Assembly (NCBI GenBank): GCA_030686995.1
Contig: CM060686.1
Span: 74,909,757 to 74,973,756, forward strand
Reading direction: 5' to 3'
Source of the DNA: Artemisia argyi
Taxonomy: Eukaryota; Streptophyta; Magnoliopsida; Asterales; Asteraceae
Length of the DNA: 64,000 bases
The notes under the pieces are model-generated. The model was not told the origin of the DNA. It searched no databases and was given only the letters and a program-made list of their open reading frames with translations. Both the position numbers and the translations under genes were made by a program. Positions 1 through 15,906 of the stretch are shown one piece after another; positions within the stretch are counted from its first letter, which is position 1, and each line of letters begins with the position of its first letter.

Positions 1-248
1 CCTCAATCAATATCTCCATACTAACCGTCTCCACCATAACGCCATGGTATCCTTTAAGTATCAGGTCACCATCTTGATCTTGGTAACATCATCCACAATG
101 TTGACACCTTCCTAGTATTGCTCCATCTCCACGAAAAATCATCGACCGCCCTAGATTTCCATTTTCCCACTAGCAGTGATGGTTTAGGAACATCCACCTT
201 GTGCAGCATGATGACTAGTATTTCACATCTACTAGCCATGGACCGTTT

Positions 249-455
249 TCACAACACCACATTCGCTTGCAAGTCTTTAATGCTTTGATGGATAGCAAAG
301 ATCTCTTTTCCAAACTCTTCTCGGAACTTCATGATCTCACCTATGAACATATCTCTTAAGTCATAGATCTCACGCTTGAAGTCGTCACCAAGATTGGTGA
401 GGCCCACCTTAAAGTTTGCCCTCATACCCACGAACTCGGAGTCTAAACCTTTCAT
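249..455 (-). CDS. Gag-like N-terminal segment of LTR element (partial)
   Basis: This 68-codon minus-strand frame lies just downstream, in the minus direction, of a tRNA-Met-type primer binding site and an LTR, which is where gag begins in a Ty3/gypsy or Copia element. The peptide is highly charged with heptad-like spacing (FKREIYDLRDMF, KFREEFGKEI), suggesting a coiled coil; no zinc knuckle or protease is visible. The frame closes quickly, so the gag is probably broken or only its first segment lies in the window. The assignment rests on position rather than on a diagnostic motif. Confidence 0.35.
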   Translation of the reverse strand: MKGLDSEFVGMRANFKVGLTNLGDDFKREIYDLRDMFIGEIMKFREEFGKEIFAIHQSIKDLQANVVL

Positions 456-655
456 CCCTTAACTTAAGTCTTCAAATCTGTCACAAATATCTCAACACCC
501 GCCACTCTCCTATCCAAACTTGCCGCCACGTCCTTAGATGAACTCTTCTTCTTGGGGTATTGATGTTTATCATCTTGACCCTGGTTCTCGTCTACAATCG
601 TACTCGCTAGCACAATTTCTCTCATTTTTTGTTTTCCATTGTCTCGAATCGACTC

Positions 656-667
656 GCTCTAATACCA
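656..667 (-). other. Primer binding site, initiator tRNA-Met type
   Basis: On the minus strand this reads TGGTATTAGAGC, one mismatch from TGGTATCAGAGC, the standard plant PBS complementary to the 3' end of initiator tRNA-Met. Two bases separate it from the LTR end (TGTCAC on the plus strand). It fixes the element's orientation as minus. Confidence 0.55.
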
Positions 668-669
668 CT

Positions 670-1160
670 TGTCACGGACTTGTCTTGACAAGGGTCTTCA
701 ATGCAGCATTTACTCTCGACTAAGGCAGTATTCGCCGAACTAGATAACCAAAAAAAGCTTTAATAAAAGGAACAATGGAAATGGGGAAATGCTTTTTAAT
801 GTAAAAGAAAATTTATAAGATAAGATTACAAATAAACTGAGAGATGATTTCCCAAATGAGGATGCCTTTATTTATACTACAAAATTAGGGCTATTATGTA
901 TAAATCCAAAGGTGGGCCTATTTCTACAACCTTCCAAAGGAGGCGATTTCTTAAATTGTATTCTCAAGTTGAGTAAAAGAGGTAAAAGAACAATAAAGTG
1001 ATAAAAATTGTGCTCTCAAGTTTTTCTATGAAGGAAAGTGAAAGTGAAGATTTTTCTTTCAAAACTTTACCCCACTTTTGGGGTGAAAGACAACTTTTTC
1101 TTTCTTTTTCTTTCATTACTTTACTTTTATTTTTTTCTTATTTTTTTTCTTGAGAACACA
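670..1160 (-). repeat. 5' LTR of a minus-strand LTR retrotransposon
   Basis: The plus-strand segment starts TGTCACGG next to the PBS and ends ...GAACACA, so the minus-strand LTR runs TGTGTTC...CCGTGACA, with the canonical TG...CA termini. A minus-strand TATA-like sequence (TATAAATAAAGG) lies near 876-889, about 280 bp into the LTR. The second LTR would lie left of the window, so the outer boundary is inferred from the TG/CA rule only. Family is not determined. Confidence 0.5.
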
Positions 1161-1440
1161 CTGTTAAAGTTTCAATGACATTCTTAGGATTTTCAAGAGC
1201 TTCCAACACCTTCTTGCATATTCCATAGAATTCTTGAGTCTTCTAGGCTAGTGTAGAACAATCTGGTAAATATGATGAATGAGAAAGATTTGGACAAATT
1301 TTGTAAAGTTTGTGATAAACAAAGAATTTTTTGAATGAAAAACTACACCAAAAATGGGAAAAGTTCAATATTAATCACAGATTTTCTAAAGAATTAATTA
1401 AAAAAAAAATCTGACAATTCATTTTTTTCATCGCACTTTC

Positions 1441-1835
1441 ATCATTCATTTTGAAAATTAAATATCTCACAAATCGTTAATCGTTATGTCGGACGAATCA
1501 TACCATCGTGACGAGAATTACATCATTTTTTTTATAGAGGGGCACTTCGATATCTTTCAACGAAATTTTTTTCGAGTTTTTGTTTGTGAGTATTGCAATT
1601 TACGCTCTGAAAAACCATATGTGAGTTGTAAAATCATAGTTGATTAGTTATTTCATTTGTGATTTATGAGAATCACATGTGATTGGTGAAATCACACGTG
1701 ATTTTTAAAAGAACAAATCACATATGATTTTTAAGAGAGTAAATTTCAGCAAAAAAAACTCGAAAAAAAGTTTGTTGAAAGTATATAAAAAACAAATCAT
1801 AGTTCTTAAGATATTCTAACTTCAAGGTAAGATAT
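1441..1835. mobile_element. Degenerate foldback element, AATCACATGTGATT family
   Basis: The left arm (about 1445-1610, with GGCACTTCGATATC and CGAAATTTTTTTCGAG) is matched inverted by a shorter right arm (about 1745-1835, with CTCGAAAAAAAG and TTGAAAGTATAT). The centre, 1618-1735, is a run of short palindromes such as AATCACATGTGATT. The same architecture with better arms recurs at 10272-10733 and 24912-25373. No coding capacity is seen. Confidence 0.5.
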
Positions 1836-1929
1836 ACGTCAAGAGGTCGCACACTGTAAAAAGATTCAAGAGGTTCGTGCTATTAAAATAATGGCTTTTT
1901 TAATAGTGGTATCTTCTCAAAATGCGGGA

Positions 1930-2335
1930 TTTGGCTGATATTTCTAGAATCACTACAATAATTTAAGGTGGCATGACTTACAAAGTTTCAGAGATGACCA
2001 AGCTGGCATGGCTGAATTTTTCTCAAGTTGCTTCTTATTTTTGGTTGGTTCACTCGTAAATGTACATCCTGCCAACTCTACAGTACAGGTGAAGATTTTG
2101 GATAATTTTATGCTCTGTGAGATGCAAAATTGTAAGGTTTCAGTAATTTAATCACATATGCTTTGTGTAGATGCGAATTTTGACTTTAGTCCTGTCAAAA
2201 GTTTCTTGTCTTCTTTATGCTTCACTACAAGCTTGGCATTTTCATTATAGGCCTTCTGAAACTTTTCTTCCGGTGAATCTGCTCTGATAGCTTAAGCAGT
2301 ATCAAATTCTACTTCCTCTCTTCACCTTCAAATCA
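1930..2335 (-). pseudogene. ZYP1-like (synaptonemal complex transverse filament) gene fragment
   Basis: On the minus strand, about 2165-2290 translates to a segment containing [21 protein letters not shown] and GLKSKFAST. This resembles the conserved N-terminal coiled coil of plant ZYP1, recalled from memory and not searched. Further on, after a likely intron relic, ELAGCTFTSE and KNKKQLEKNSA resemble the next ZYP1 exon. Intact ZYP1 has many exons and over 800 residues; only one or two exons are present, with stops, so this is a gene fragment. The capture mechanism is not visible, and another long coiled-coil protein cannot be excluded. Confidence 0.45.
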
Positions 2336-2906
2336 AGATACAAAATTTAAAATAGGGAATGGGCACATTATCATTAAACTAATAAGTTATCACAATGCCC
2401 ATTCTTTGCAACATTTCAAACATTTTGCATGCACTTCCTGAACTAAAAAAATGACGATATTATAATGAAAAGAAAACATAAACTTATTGATTAGCACATA
2501 TGATTAAAAAAAATTAAAGTAAGTTACAATATCAGTATCTTTAGGCCATCCAATCTTTGAAAATATTCGTTGATTCACTTCTCGCCTTGGCTATTATATT
2601 CCATGTATCAATCTGCTCACTAACAAATTACAAACTTTGGTTTATATCTTATGTAAAAAGGCAATTAAAAGGTGATATATGAATTCGATTAAAAAAATAA
2701 TATATGAAGATTAAAAAAAGACATCAAACAATATACCTTAATAACTATTACAACTATGGTGAACATATAATTTGGTTCTTGCATACATTAAATAGGAAAT
2801 TGATTATCACATCGAATAAAAGATACCTACATCCAGTTGAAGTGAGGATATTGCAGCTTCTATGGACTACATAAATATGAAATAGGAAAAAGATCACACC
2901 TGGCTT
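2336..2906. other. AT-rich spacer, nothing recognised
   Basis: No open frame, terminal repeats or RNA signature stands out. It ends at the left breakpoint of the tandem duplication (sequence GACTCTTTATA begins at 2907). Confidence 0.5.
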
Positions 2907-3284
2907 GACTCTTTATAGAAGGATCTTCAAAGCAGCATAAATCCAGCATAATCATGTGGTATTCAGTTTGCTTTCCCTTGTTAGCATTCTGGTTCATGTT
3001 TCATGCGTATCCAAGAACAACAAAATGCCTATATTTATATTTTATAATTACAACCTTCACAAAAACACATTAAAAATTATTAAAACCTAAAAATCATGAT
3101 GGAGTTTTCTTCATGGAGAGAGTGGTGATGATTAGGGCTTTTCTTGTGGAAAAATATACTTTTTTTTTTAAATAATGGATAATAATAATAATAATTTATT
3201 TTTATGCATAATTTATTCCTTAAATATAACTTAACAATATCAATTATTTAAGCATGAGTTATTTTGTATTGTAAATCACAAAAA

Positions 3285-3518
3285 TTAGCTTGGTCTAATG
3301 GTTGAAGCATATGTATGTGGATTAAATGACTCAGGTTCGAATCTTGCAAAGGATAATTTTTTAAACAATTTTAATCCGAAATTTACAACCGAAAATTAAT
3401 GTGATGATGTGGACATTAATGCGATGACATGGACATATTAATGAGATGATGTGAACATTAACGTGATGGCATGGACATATTGTCGATGATATTGCTTTAT
3501 CTAGTCATGTTTATCCTG

Positions 3519-3613
<95 letters not shown>
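3285..3613 (+). repeat. tRNA-derived SINE-like unit with 22 bp repeats and (TA)n tail, copy 1
   Basis: A pol III A-box-like sequence (TAGCTTGGTCTAATGG, 3286-3301) is followed 33 nt later by a B-box match (GGTTCGAATCT, 3334-3344), the arrangement of a tRNA-derived SINE head. From about 3399 to 3483 come four imperfect units of about 22 bp built on AATGTGATGATGTGGACATT. A pure (TA)n tract fills about 3521-3610. No clear target site duplication was found. In copy 2 (21305) the B box has decayed to GGTTCAAATCT. Confidence 0.5.
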
Positions 3614-3614
<1 letters not shown>

Positions 3615-4727
3615 ATACGTGTTGTCGTTGTATCCGTGCTTCCTAATATGCTTTGAATTCTGATATGTGGCATTAGGTTCTAATTTTATGCAATATGTAT
3701 AAATGCTTTTTGATATCTTTTAAAGTGTGATGTGCAACCTTTTTTTTCATAAGTGGCGTAATCTATCTTTTAAAGTGTGATATATGCTATTTTTTGTATG
3801 TTGTGTATAACTTTGATTTGTAACCTTTTTTTTTCATAAGTGGCGTAATCTATTTTTGTGGTTTCAGATTAAATACAATACGGGACAAGAATACGAGGGA
3901 GCTTTTTTACTCAATGGCACAAATTTCCAAGTTAATGAGGTAAATACATCTAAAGTTTCAAGTTATTTAATTTACCAAATTGAATAATTTTAGAAAATAT
4001 AAATAGACACTAAAATTCATAAGGGTTGCAATCTATTTTTGTGCTTTCGGATTACATAAAATGTAAAACACCAATGTGAGGAAGCTTTCTACTCACTGGC
4101 ACATATTTCCAAGTTAATGAGGTAATTACTCTAAAGTTCCAAGTTATTTTTTACCATATGCTGTCATTGCCTGTATATCAACGATGTTCTCTTGGCTTTT
4201 TTACCAGGACCTCATATGTTACGGTTAGCTGCCTGTTAGCTCCCCTGAGGCTTGATTATCTACAATATGAAGGTAAATTGTTTTTAATTAAAGGTATTTC
4301 TATGGTCGGGTTATACGTACTTTATTTTTACATGTGTGCGCCTATTTCACAGTTAAAGTAGAGGAGCCTTTACACCAAAATACGCAATCGAGCATTTGCT
4401 TACTTGGAGGGGAATAGGAGATTCAAAATTGCGTTGGTTTCTTGAAGATGAAAAAATTGAGACCTGGATCGATGTACATATTTGTACGCGCTTATTGATG
4501 TACATGAAATCAACAACCTGGTAAGATGAATCATGGATTAATATTGTCAAAATTAAATCAAGATATGTCAAGAGGACGTACAAAAGCTTTCTATCGATTT
4601 TTTCGTTCCTCCTCGGCCCAATATTGGTATGTCCACTTTGACATGTTAATTTTATTTTGACAGGTGCTAATGTACCAGAACACGAACTTAACTTAATTGT
4701 CATGGTTGTCATGTTGCTACTCTGATA

Positions 4728-8310
<3,583 letters not shown>

Positions 8311-9862
8311 TACTAAATTCTAAAAGAGAGATTAGGTTTCGTATTTAAGTAACAGTATCTCATTATAAGATGTATGTTGAATTATAATGCTAATTAATAA
8401 TTGTTTTAGGCAGGGTGGAATAATTGTGACCTACGGTGGTGTGGCTAAGAAACATGTAATTACATCAAGTTCAACATTTATTTTAAAAGTAAGTCATTTT
8501 ATATCAGAACATTAAGTGATTTTTAACCTCTTATGTTTAGTAACTTGCATTTTTCTTTTCTTTTTTAATCCTTTGGTTTCGTTTTTGAAATATGCATTTT
8601 TTTAAACCGCCGGTATGCAAATCTAGCATAAAAAAATTAAAAATATTGTGTGTCGAAGATTGTTTATTGATATAAAGTAGCTCTTGATTTAAACACACCA
8701 TTTCTTGCAATAAGTATGTCTTTTAATTTTCAGTTTTTACTGTGTATCTAAAGAACATGCATACACAGTTACCTGCAAATATGTGATATTTATGGAATAG
8801 GGTTTTCTTTAAAAATATTCTTTTCAGTTAACTTTACGAAAAAGGGATCATGTTTTCCTAGTAGTTTACAAACCTCAACGTTATTAATTATTGCATTTTT
8901 GTGATTACATATAGGAACCACACATTTTCAAGGAAAATGGGTACTCAAAACTACATGTATGCCCGCGGGACAAGTTGTGGTATTACGATTACAATTCATA
9001 TATGAAACTTTGGAAAGGGGAACAAGAAAGAAAGGCTAGGAGAAAAAAGATGGGTAAAAGTTGGCAGGAATCATTAGAAAGAAGTTGTTGCAGTTACGAG
9101 ATCAGAAGAACTTGAAATGATGAAGGTGAATGCCAGAGTGAACAAGAGGATATTGAAACATTTTCTTATGATAATTTGTATTTAGCATACTCTCCCAGTG
9201 AATAGCCTAAAGTTCCTCTTTAGAATATTGATTATTTTGTTTTAAAAACATGTATGCATCAACGATCCATGTTTTTGCATCAGATCTTTTCATATGTTAT
9301 TTGATTATTGATTTAACTTATTTTAGTGTTTAATATGATAAGTAAACTTCAATCACATACACATCACATATTAGTGTACGTTTATATCAGATTTACTGTA
9401 AAAGTTTTATAAAAAATAGTTATGTATATTAACCAATATTCATGTAAAATGTTAATCAAATAATTTCTTTAACCATTTTTATAAAGGTTATTTACACATT
9501 ATCAAGAATAACAAAGTTTACATATTTATGAAAAATAAAAATCAAATATACATTTTAACGTTTATTTACATAAGTATAATATATTTTTAAAAAATATCAT
9601 ATTAGATTCTTATTAATTTTTATATCCTTTATGTTCACTCGGTGTGAAAATAAAGAAAAGTGAATCAATTTAGGCCCCGTTTGTTTCGTGGAATGTTTGT
9701 GATGGAATTGGAATCTGTTTATAGAATTGTAATGAAGGATTTTGAATCTGAAAGAATTGAAATTTGCAAAATTAACACGTGTTTGGTTGGAAGAAAATGA
9801 AATAGGAAAAAACAAATTATATTAAAGTATTTTAAATTTTATTTTAAATTAAAATGATAAAT

Positions 9863-10089
<227 letters not shown>

Positions 10090-10271
10090 GATTTTTGATG
10101 ATAAATATAATGAGTTCCATGTAATTGTGAACGATTTAATATCATTTGAGTACCAAATCTTTTTACATATCAAATGATTAATCTCCACCTTTCATCTTTA
10201 TTTGATCTAATGGATGATATATTAATTCAACAATTTAAAAAATCCAATTTCATTCTTTTTTTTTCATATGT

Positions 10272-10733
10272 TAATATCTTTCAAACTGTTAATCGTTAAG
10301 CCAAAAAAAAATATACAGTTACGATGAGCATTTAATTATCTTTCTATAGATAGGCACTTCGATATACTTTCGACAAAATTATTTTTCTTCGTGTTTTTCA
10401 CGTTTTTTTCTCGTTACTAAAATTTGCATGAAAAAATCATATGTGATTTAACACTATCACATGTGATATTATATATTATATGTGTTTTAACACTAATATC
10501 ACATATGATATTACATATCATATGTGATCTAACGCTTTTATCATATGTGATTTTTCATTCAAATTTCAATAATGAAAAAAAGACGAAAAAACGTGAAAAA
10601 AATGATTTTTTTTTTTTTTTTTTTTTTTTTGTCGAAAGTATATCAAAGTATCCGTCCATAGAAAGATAATTAAATGCTAGTCGCGATTGTGTAATTATTT
10701 TCGCTTAACAATTGACGGTTTAAGAGATATTTA
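10272..10733. mobile_element. Foldback element nested in the Tourist-like element, copy 1
   Basis: Left arm about 10272-10440 (TTAATATCTTTC, AGCATTTAATTATCTTTC, TATACTTTCGACA) and right arm about 10548-10733 (TGTCGAAAGTATAT, GAAAGATAATTAAATGCT, AAGAGATATT) are long inverted repeats. Between them lie consecutive palindromes of the type ATCACATGTGAT and ATCATATGTGAT. A transcript would fold into a hairpin with arms of nearly 200 bp. No protein is encoded. Confidence 0.75.
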
Positions 10734-11113
10734 AATTATAAGAAATATGTGAAATATTAAAATGCTTTTAATCACAACTATTGATTTCATTTTAAATGTA
10801 TGGTAACAATAAATCCCTTGGTATGTAAGATAATTTTGGTATGTAAAATAACTCTTCTCATTGTAAACCTTCCTCACATTTTGCTATGGTATGTTGAATT
10901 CTACAGAATTGAAATTTTGAAGGATTTCATTCCATTCCATTTGCCAACCAAACATGTTAAGAAATAGAATTCAGATTCTGAATTCTTTAAATCTGCCAAA
11001 CAAACACCTTATGGAATGGAGATTTCAATTTCACCAGAATTCTAAAGATTTCGCGAAACAAACGAGTCCTTACTCTTTGCTAGCCAAGGAATTTCATCTC
11101 TGGTAAAGTAGCA

Positions 11114-14100
11114 TTACTATATATATTAAATACCGTTTAAAACGGTGTCGTGTAGTAATGTGGGCTACACTATATTTTTTTTGGCCTTCTAGCTACGGCC
11201 CAATCCATTTTCTTAAAGATATTGAATGTGTATAACTATATATCATCACCGCCTCATCTATCTCGAAGAAGAACCTAGAAGAAACGCCTCACCTCTCTAT
11301 GGAGACCCTCTGCCGATGATCCACCGCTTCGAAATGCTTTCGGTTTTTGAATTTAGGTTGTTGGATTTTCACAGACCTCATGGATGAACCAAGGCTACAC
11401 ACTACAACATACAATAGGTAAGTTTATGTTTTGTATTAGGTTACTTTAACTTTAATGTTTCTGTCTTTTTGGTTGTAGTTTCGAGTGAAGGTGTGTTGCT
11501 TTTCGGTCAGGTTAGACTGCCTTTTAGGGGCATCTTAGGTGTTAAGTTAGGTCTCTTTTTGGCTAGGTCTTTGTGGTTGGTGATTTTTGTTTTTTCTTTA
11601 TTTGATTTGTGTTATTCTTATAAAAATAGATGATGCATAGAATGATGCTAATCATTTACGCCATGTGAATTGTTGGTTGTATATGTGTAACTGATATTCT
11701 TGAATATTGTATTTTTAAGTTTTGGTTTTTGTTGTAAACTTTGTCATGTGGTTTGTAGTAGATTGATACTGTTGTATCTTTTGTCATTGTAGTTTGGTTT
11801 TCGTTTTATCTTTTATTTTTGAAATGGTACTAATACATTTTCTGACTCATATGCGGTGTATTAATTTATGTTTGTTAATTCGCGTATGTTGTAAGTGTTA
11901 TTGGGTCTGCCACCTAAGATCATGCCAATAATTTTTGATCTTTTTGGACAGGTATTGGACATGTTGAACGAGCAATTTTTACTACTGCCAATCACCTGTA
12001 AGTGGGCCAACTGAAGGTGCCACTTCTTTTTTTTACAATTGCGTCTAACATTTCATAACTTTGAGATTTGTTACATACATGTGACATTTATGTTCGAGTT
12101 TCCTAATGGTCTATTCCGTATTCTGTTAACTATATAGGTGTTAATATAGACACTGGTAACTATTCATTTGTCAACAGATTGCAACACGTAGAATGGGCCA
12201 AACAGTTGGAGGTAACAATTAACTTCAACGTTTCTTCCATACATGTACCGCGCACATCTGTGTTTGCTAAGGGAGTATTTTATAATCTGTTAATTGTATA
12301 GGCGTCAAAATAGATACTGGTAGCGATTCAACTTCTCAACAGTCTACAGTACACGGAATGTCGCCAACGTTTGGAGATTATTTGTTACATATCTGGTGCG
12401 TTAATTTTTATAGAATTTATACTTTTCGCTTATCTTCCAAAATTACTAATACTGACCTATTTGCTGTCTTTATTGTTGCAGCTGATTTTGGGCGCCGAGA
12501 TACAACCTTGCATAACGTGATCACACGCACCGGCTGAAAGAAACGTGCCCGCTACAATCCAAGTATTTATGGTTTTTGGAACGTTCTCAATATTTCGAGT
12601 TCGTTGTTATTGTCAGGTTCAAAAACCATATTCCTTTATTTCTATAGGTGTCAATCAAAAGACGTATGCTAATTCAACTGGTACGCACATACCTGTTGAT
12701 GCCGCACACCAATCCGTTATAGGTAATTTCCTGTACATGTATTATGTTCCTGACTCTTATATTATCTATAGTTTCCGAGTTACTATTAAAAAAGCTGCTA
12801 CTGATCTGTGTGTCGCTATTATTATTGTAGCAGAAACCGTTCATTCTCATACCACTTCCTATGATGACAACGCGCGTGCTACCAGGCAAAGATGAGCCTA
12901 CCAATGTTTGTGTAATTCGCATTTTGTATACATTTTTTTGGGTTTGTGTGTCTTATTACTGCTGTAATGGATGTCGCAATGATTATTATTTAAAAAAATG
13001 TTACTTCTTTTTGTATTTTCTAAAGTTTTTAAAACTAACTGATATCCTGTTTCCGTTTACTACAGGGCCTCCGCCTTCTTACACTTATTTAGGTAAGTGT
13101 GACTGAGTTTCAGTATTGGCATATGCTTTTTGGGTATGATGAACAGTTAAAGTCATCTGCTGCCAGATTCCTGAAATATCACCGATTTTTTATGGGTGGA
13201 AAGGTTGCTTTACATTCATACCGGGAATTCCCAGCAAAACTGGTGCCACAACATAAGCAGGATCTGAAGCGAAAATGGAAACATACGTTGCTAGACTATT
13301 AGGGTATGACCATCAGGAAATGGAAAAGCTAGCTGTAGGTATAATCCTGTAGCTCCTTTAAGCACCAACTTACTATTTTTTCTGTTAACTTGGTTTATTT
13401 ATTTATGAGGATTTACGGTTAAGAGTGAAGATTTTCTGGAGCATCTGCTTCTGGAAATGTTCTCGAGCATCAAACATGCTTATACGTCAATAAGTGGTTT
13501 GCAAGTGAACTTATGTGGGGTCATGGCTTTCCTTATTAGTTTGATCTATTAATTTTGGATCATTCTAGGTTCCTATTCAGGTGTATATGCTCATCATCTA
13601 ATAATTTTGAATTAGATTGTCGAAGGCTCTATAAGGTAAGCAAACTTGACAGGCACCTTATTCCCTTTAGTTTGCTTCTAAATCATGCACATGCAAAATC
13701 TTAGTAACTCTACAAACTATAGCAATAGACCGATGGCAAAAAGAACTTAAAACTGGACAGGTTTAGCACCAACAGTGATCCCCGCTTGAGCTAACCATAA
13801 AGTTGGGTGTTTGGGATTACTTATTGGCGTAATTGCTGTTCACGGCTGTGTGCCGCACCTTTTTTAAATTTGTTATTCAGTGATTATTTATAGTTTATTC
13901 ATAAGTAATGCGATTGTGACTATGCAGCATTGTCGGAAGTTCGCATCTTACCAAGTGAAACAACGATGCTTATATAGAGACGAAGCATCATTTCACATAG
14001 TCTTCTTAATTAGTTGTTGCATGACTTGGTGTGTAAAGTACAGGTTAGAGAATCGCCTACTGATTCATTTTACAAATTTTTTTGCTTTAATTTATTTTGA

Positions 14101-14385
14101 ACAAATGTAAAATTGTAGTTTTATTCTTCTGCACATTGTTGTCATGTGATCGAATGTAATGTTGATGTTATGCTTATTTGAAAGTTGGTTTTGGACTTCT
14201 TCTTTTCTTTTTTCTATTATGAAATGTTCACCGATCAAACAAATCCCTGCAACAATTAATGGGAAGACTCATACTATGTATGTAATACAAAAACCGGCTC
14301 ACTTTCTACTTTAAAAAAAATCGTGCAATGATCAACGACGTAAAACAACGCCCCGCCGCAACGCGGCGGCCCGTCGCCCACCTCG
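11114..14385 (+). mobile_element. Degenerate Helitron A (3.3 kb), absent from copy 2
   Basis: Copy 2 reads GTAGCATTAGCATAAA straight through at 25746-25761, so this segment is an insertion there, placed between A and T as Helitrons require (11113|11114 and 14385|14386). The 5' end (TTACTATATATATTAAA) and a GC-rich 3' hairpin (CCGCCGC, loop AAC, GCGGCGG, 14353-14369), 16 nt before the end, fit a Helitron. The termini deviate from TC...CTRR (TT...CTCG). A RepHel N-terminal remnant at 13066-13302 supports the call. Between 12138 and 12700 a module like GGTGTCAATATAGACACTGG recurs three times with splice-like borders. Confidence 0.7.
13066..13302 (+). pseudogene. Helitron RepHel N-terminal domain remnant
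   Basis: After an acceptor AG, the sequence encodes GPPPSYTYLG and then, in another frame, FGYDEQLKS, KYHRFFMGGKVALHSYREFP and a short tail. In plant Helitron proteins, GPP.YTY, FWYDE and the C-C-x-G-G-K-V-x-L motif followed by SYREFP open the Helitron-like N-terminal domain ahead of the HUH Rep and PIF1-like helicase. Here the zinc-binding cysteines are largely lost, a stop and frameshift interrupt it near 13105, and no Rep or helicase follows, so the protein is dead. Confidence 0.7.
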
Positions 14386-14812
14386 TTAGCATAAAATCTT
14401 AAACGTAAACCAATATTATAATTTAAGTAATAACGAATTTGTGCAGGACACTGAAGCAACAAATCTCAATTTTTTCTTTTAATCAAATGTCACATTGAAA
14501 ATATTTTATAACAAATAAACGCTTCATGAAACATAGTTTAAAATAAATAACATTCTTAAATCAACCAGCTCCGCCTCAACGCGCCATATACCGAAAATAA
14601 TTTAACTTTAAATTACCTTCGCCGCAACGCGCGACAGCCCAATTCCTCCTTTTCTACTAAAATGAATGGTGCGTTTGGTATCCTATGGGAATGAGGGAAT
14701 CGCGCAATTCCTCTCTCTACGAGATAGCTTGTTTGTATTCCGATCTTCTCCCTGAAGGGAAAGATAAAATAGTGGTAATGATTTTAAGTGTTTGGTTAAG
14801 ATGAGGACCACA
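14386..14812. other. Duplication-unit spacer with an older Helitron-3'-end-like motif
   Basis: This stretch is shared with 25752-26130. It includes CGCCGCAACGCGCG (14618-14631), a GC-rich motif of the kind found at plant Helitron 3' hairpins, probably a decayed older insertion. No gene is seen. Confidence 0.4.
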
Positions 14813-15906
14813 TCTATATATATAATAAAAGAAGCTTTTTTTGAAACTTGACACGTCATTAAAGCCAAGCTGGCACCTCTGCCACCTCACTAAAGCCACG
14901 TCAACTATTCCACGTGTAACTCCACTTCTGTCTTCTTTATGGTTTGTTTGACCTACTTTATCAAACATGACCTCTAATCTTCATCTTAGACTACAAATCA
15001 CAATTATTTAATAATCTGTTTCTTTCATATAATTCAAAATTCTCCTTCATCTCAATTCCTATAAGGTATGTTAACTTGACAATTTTTGTTTCCCCATTTG
15101 TGTTAATTGGCGTTATCAAAAGTGCAACAAATTTAGGGTTGTAATTCATATGTTTAGGGGTATAATTGATATTCAGTTGATTAATATGTTACTCGGATTT
15201 TATCTCTCAAAATCCTAATTTTCTTCAAATTTTGGGGTTTTATTTGATTTTTTATCTCAAAATTAGAATAATTAAATTTATGGTGTTTTCGGACAGATGG
15301 TGTGGGGTTTTTAGGTTGATATATCAAATCAATTAAGTTTAACAAGGTGTCATAAATTGATTCTGTCTTGTAGGTTGATATACCAGATCTAATGAGTTCA
15401 AAAAATGGTGGAAACGGATTAACAAAGTGGCTGTTTGGGATAACCTATTAAAACTACTTAATTAAAAAATTGGACTGTTTGGGATTGCTTATCAACAAGG
15501 ATGTCACTGTAGAGTTTTATTCACCAGCTTATGTTTGGGATTGACATGCTTGTGACAATTCTCTCTTATACAGGTTACTTTATGTATTACTACTTACACT
15601 TGTCATTTAGTGGTAAAATGTGGCAAATACAAGCCTGTTCTTTTGGTACTCAAGTTTTCATTCACATTTTATAAAAGGTTGCGCTATTGTCGCTTTGGCC
15701 ATTTAACTTGCTACAATTATGCATTAAGTTATTGTGTAACTGTAGCTGCATGCAAGATATTTTCCGTTGGAAGCAAATGTTCTAAGGTCACTAGGAAATT
15801 GAAAACTAGAAGGTAATCCAATTTAAAACTACTCCAGTAATTATGATTTATGTTTATCGTTGCTCCTATATGAAAAGGACATAACTAAGGTTGCTTGATA
15901 ATGCAG

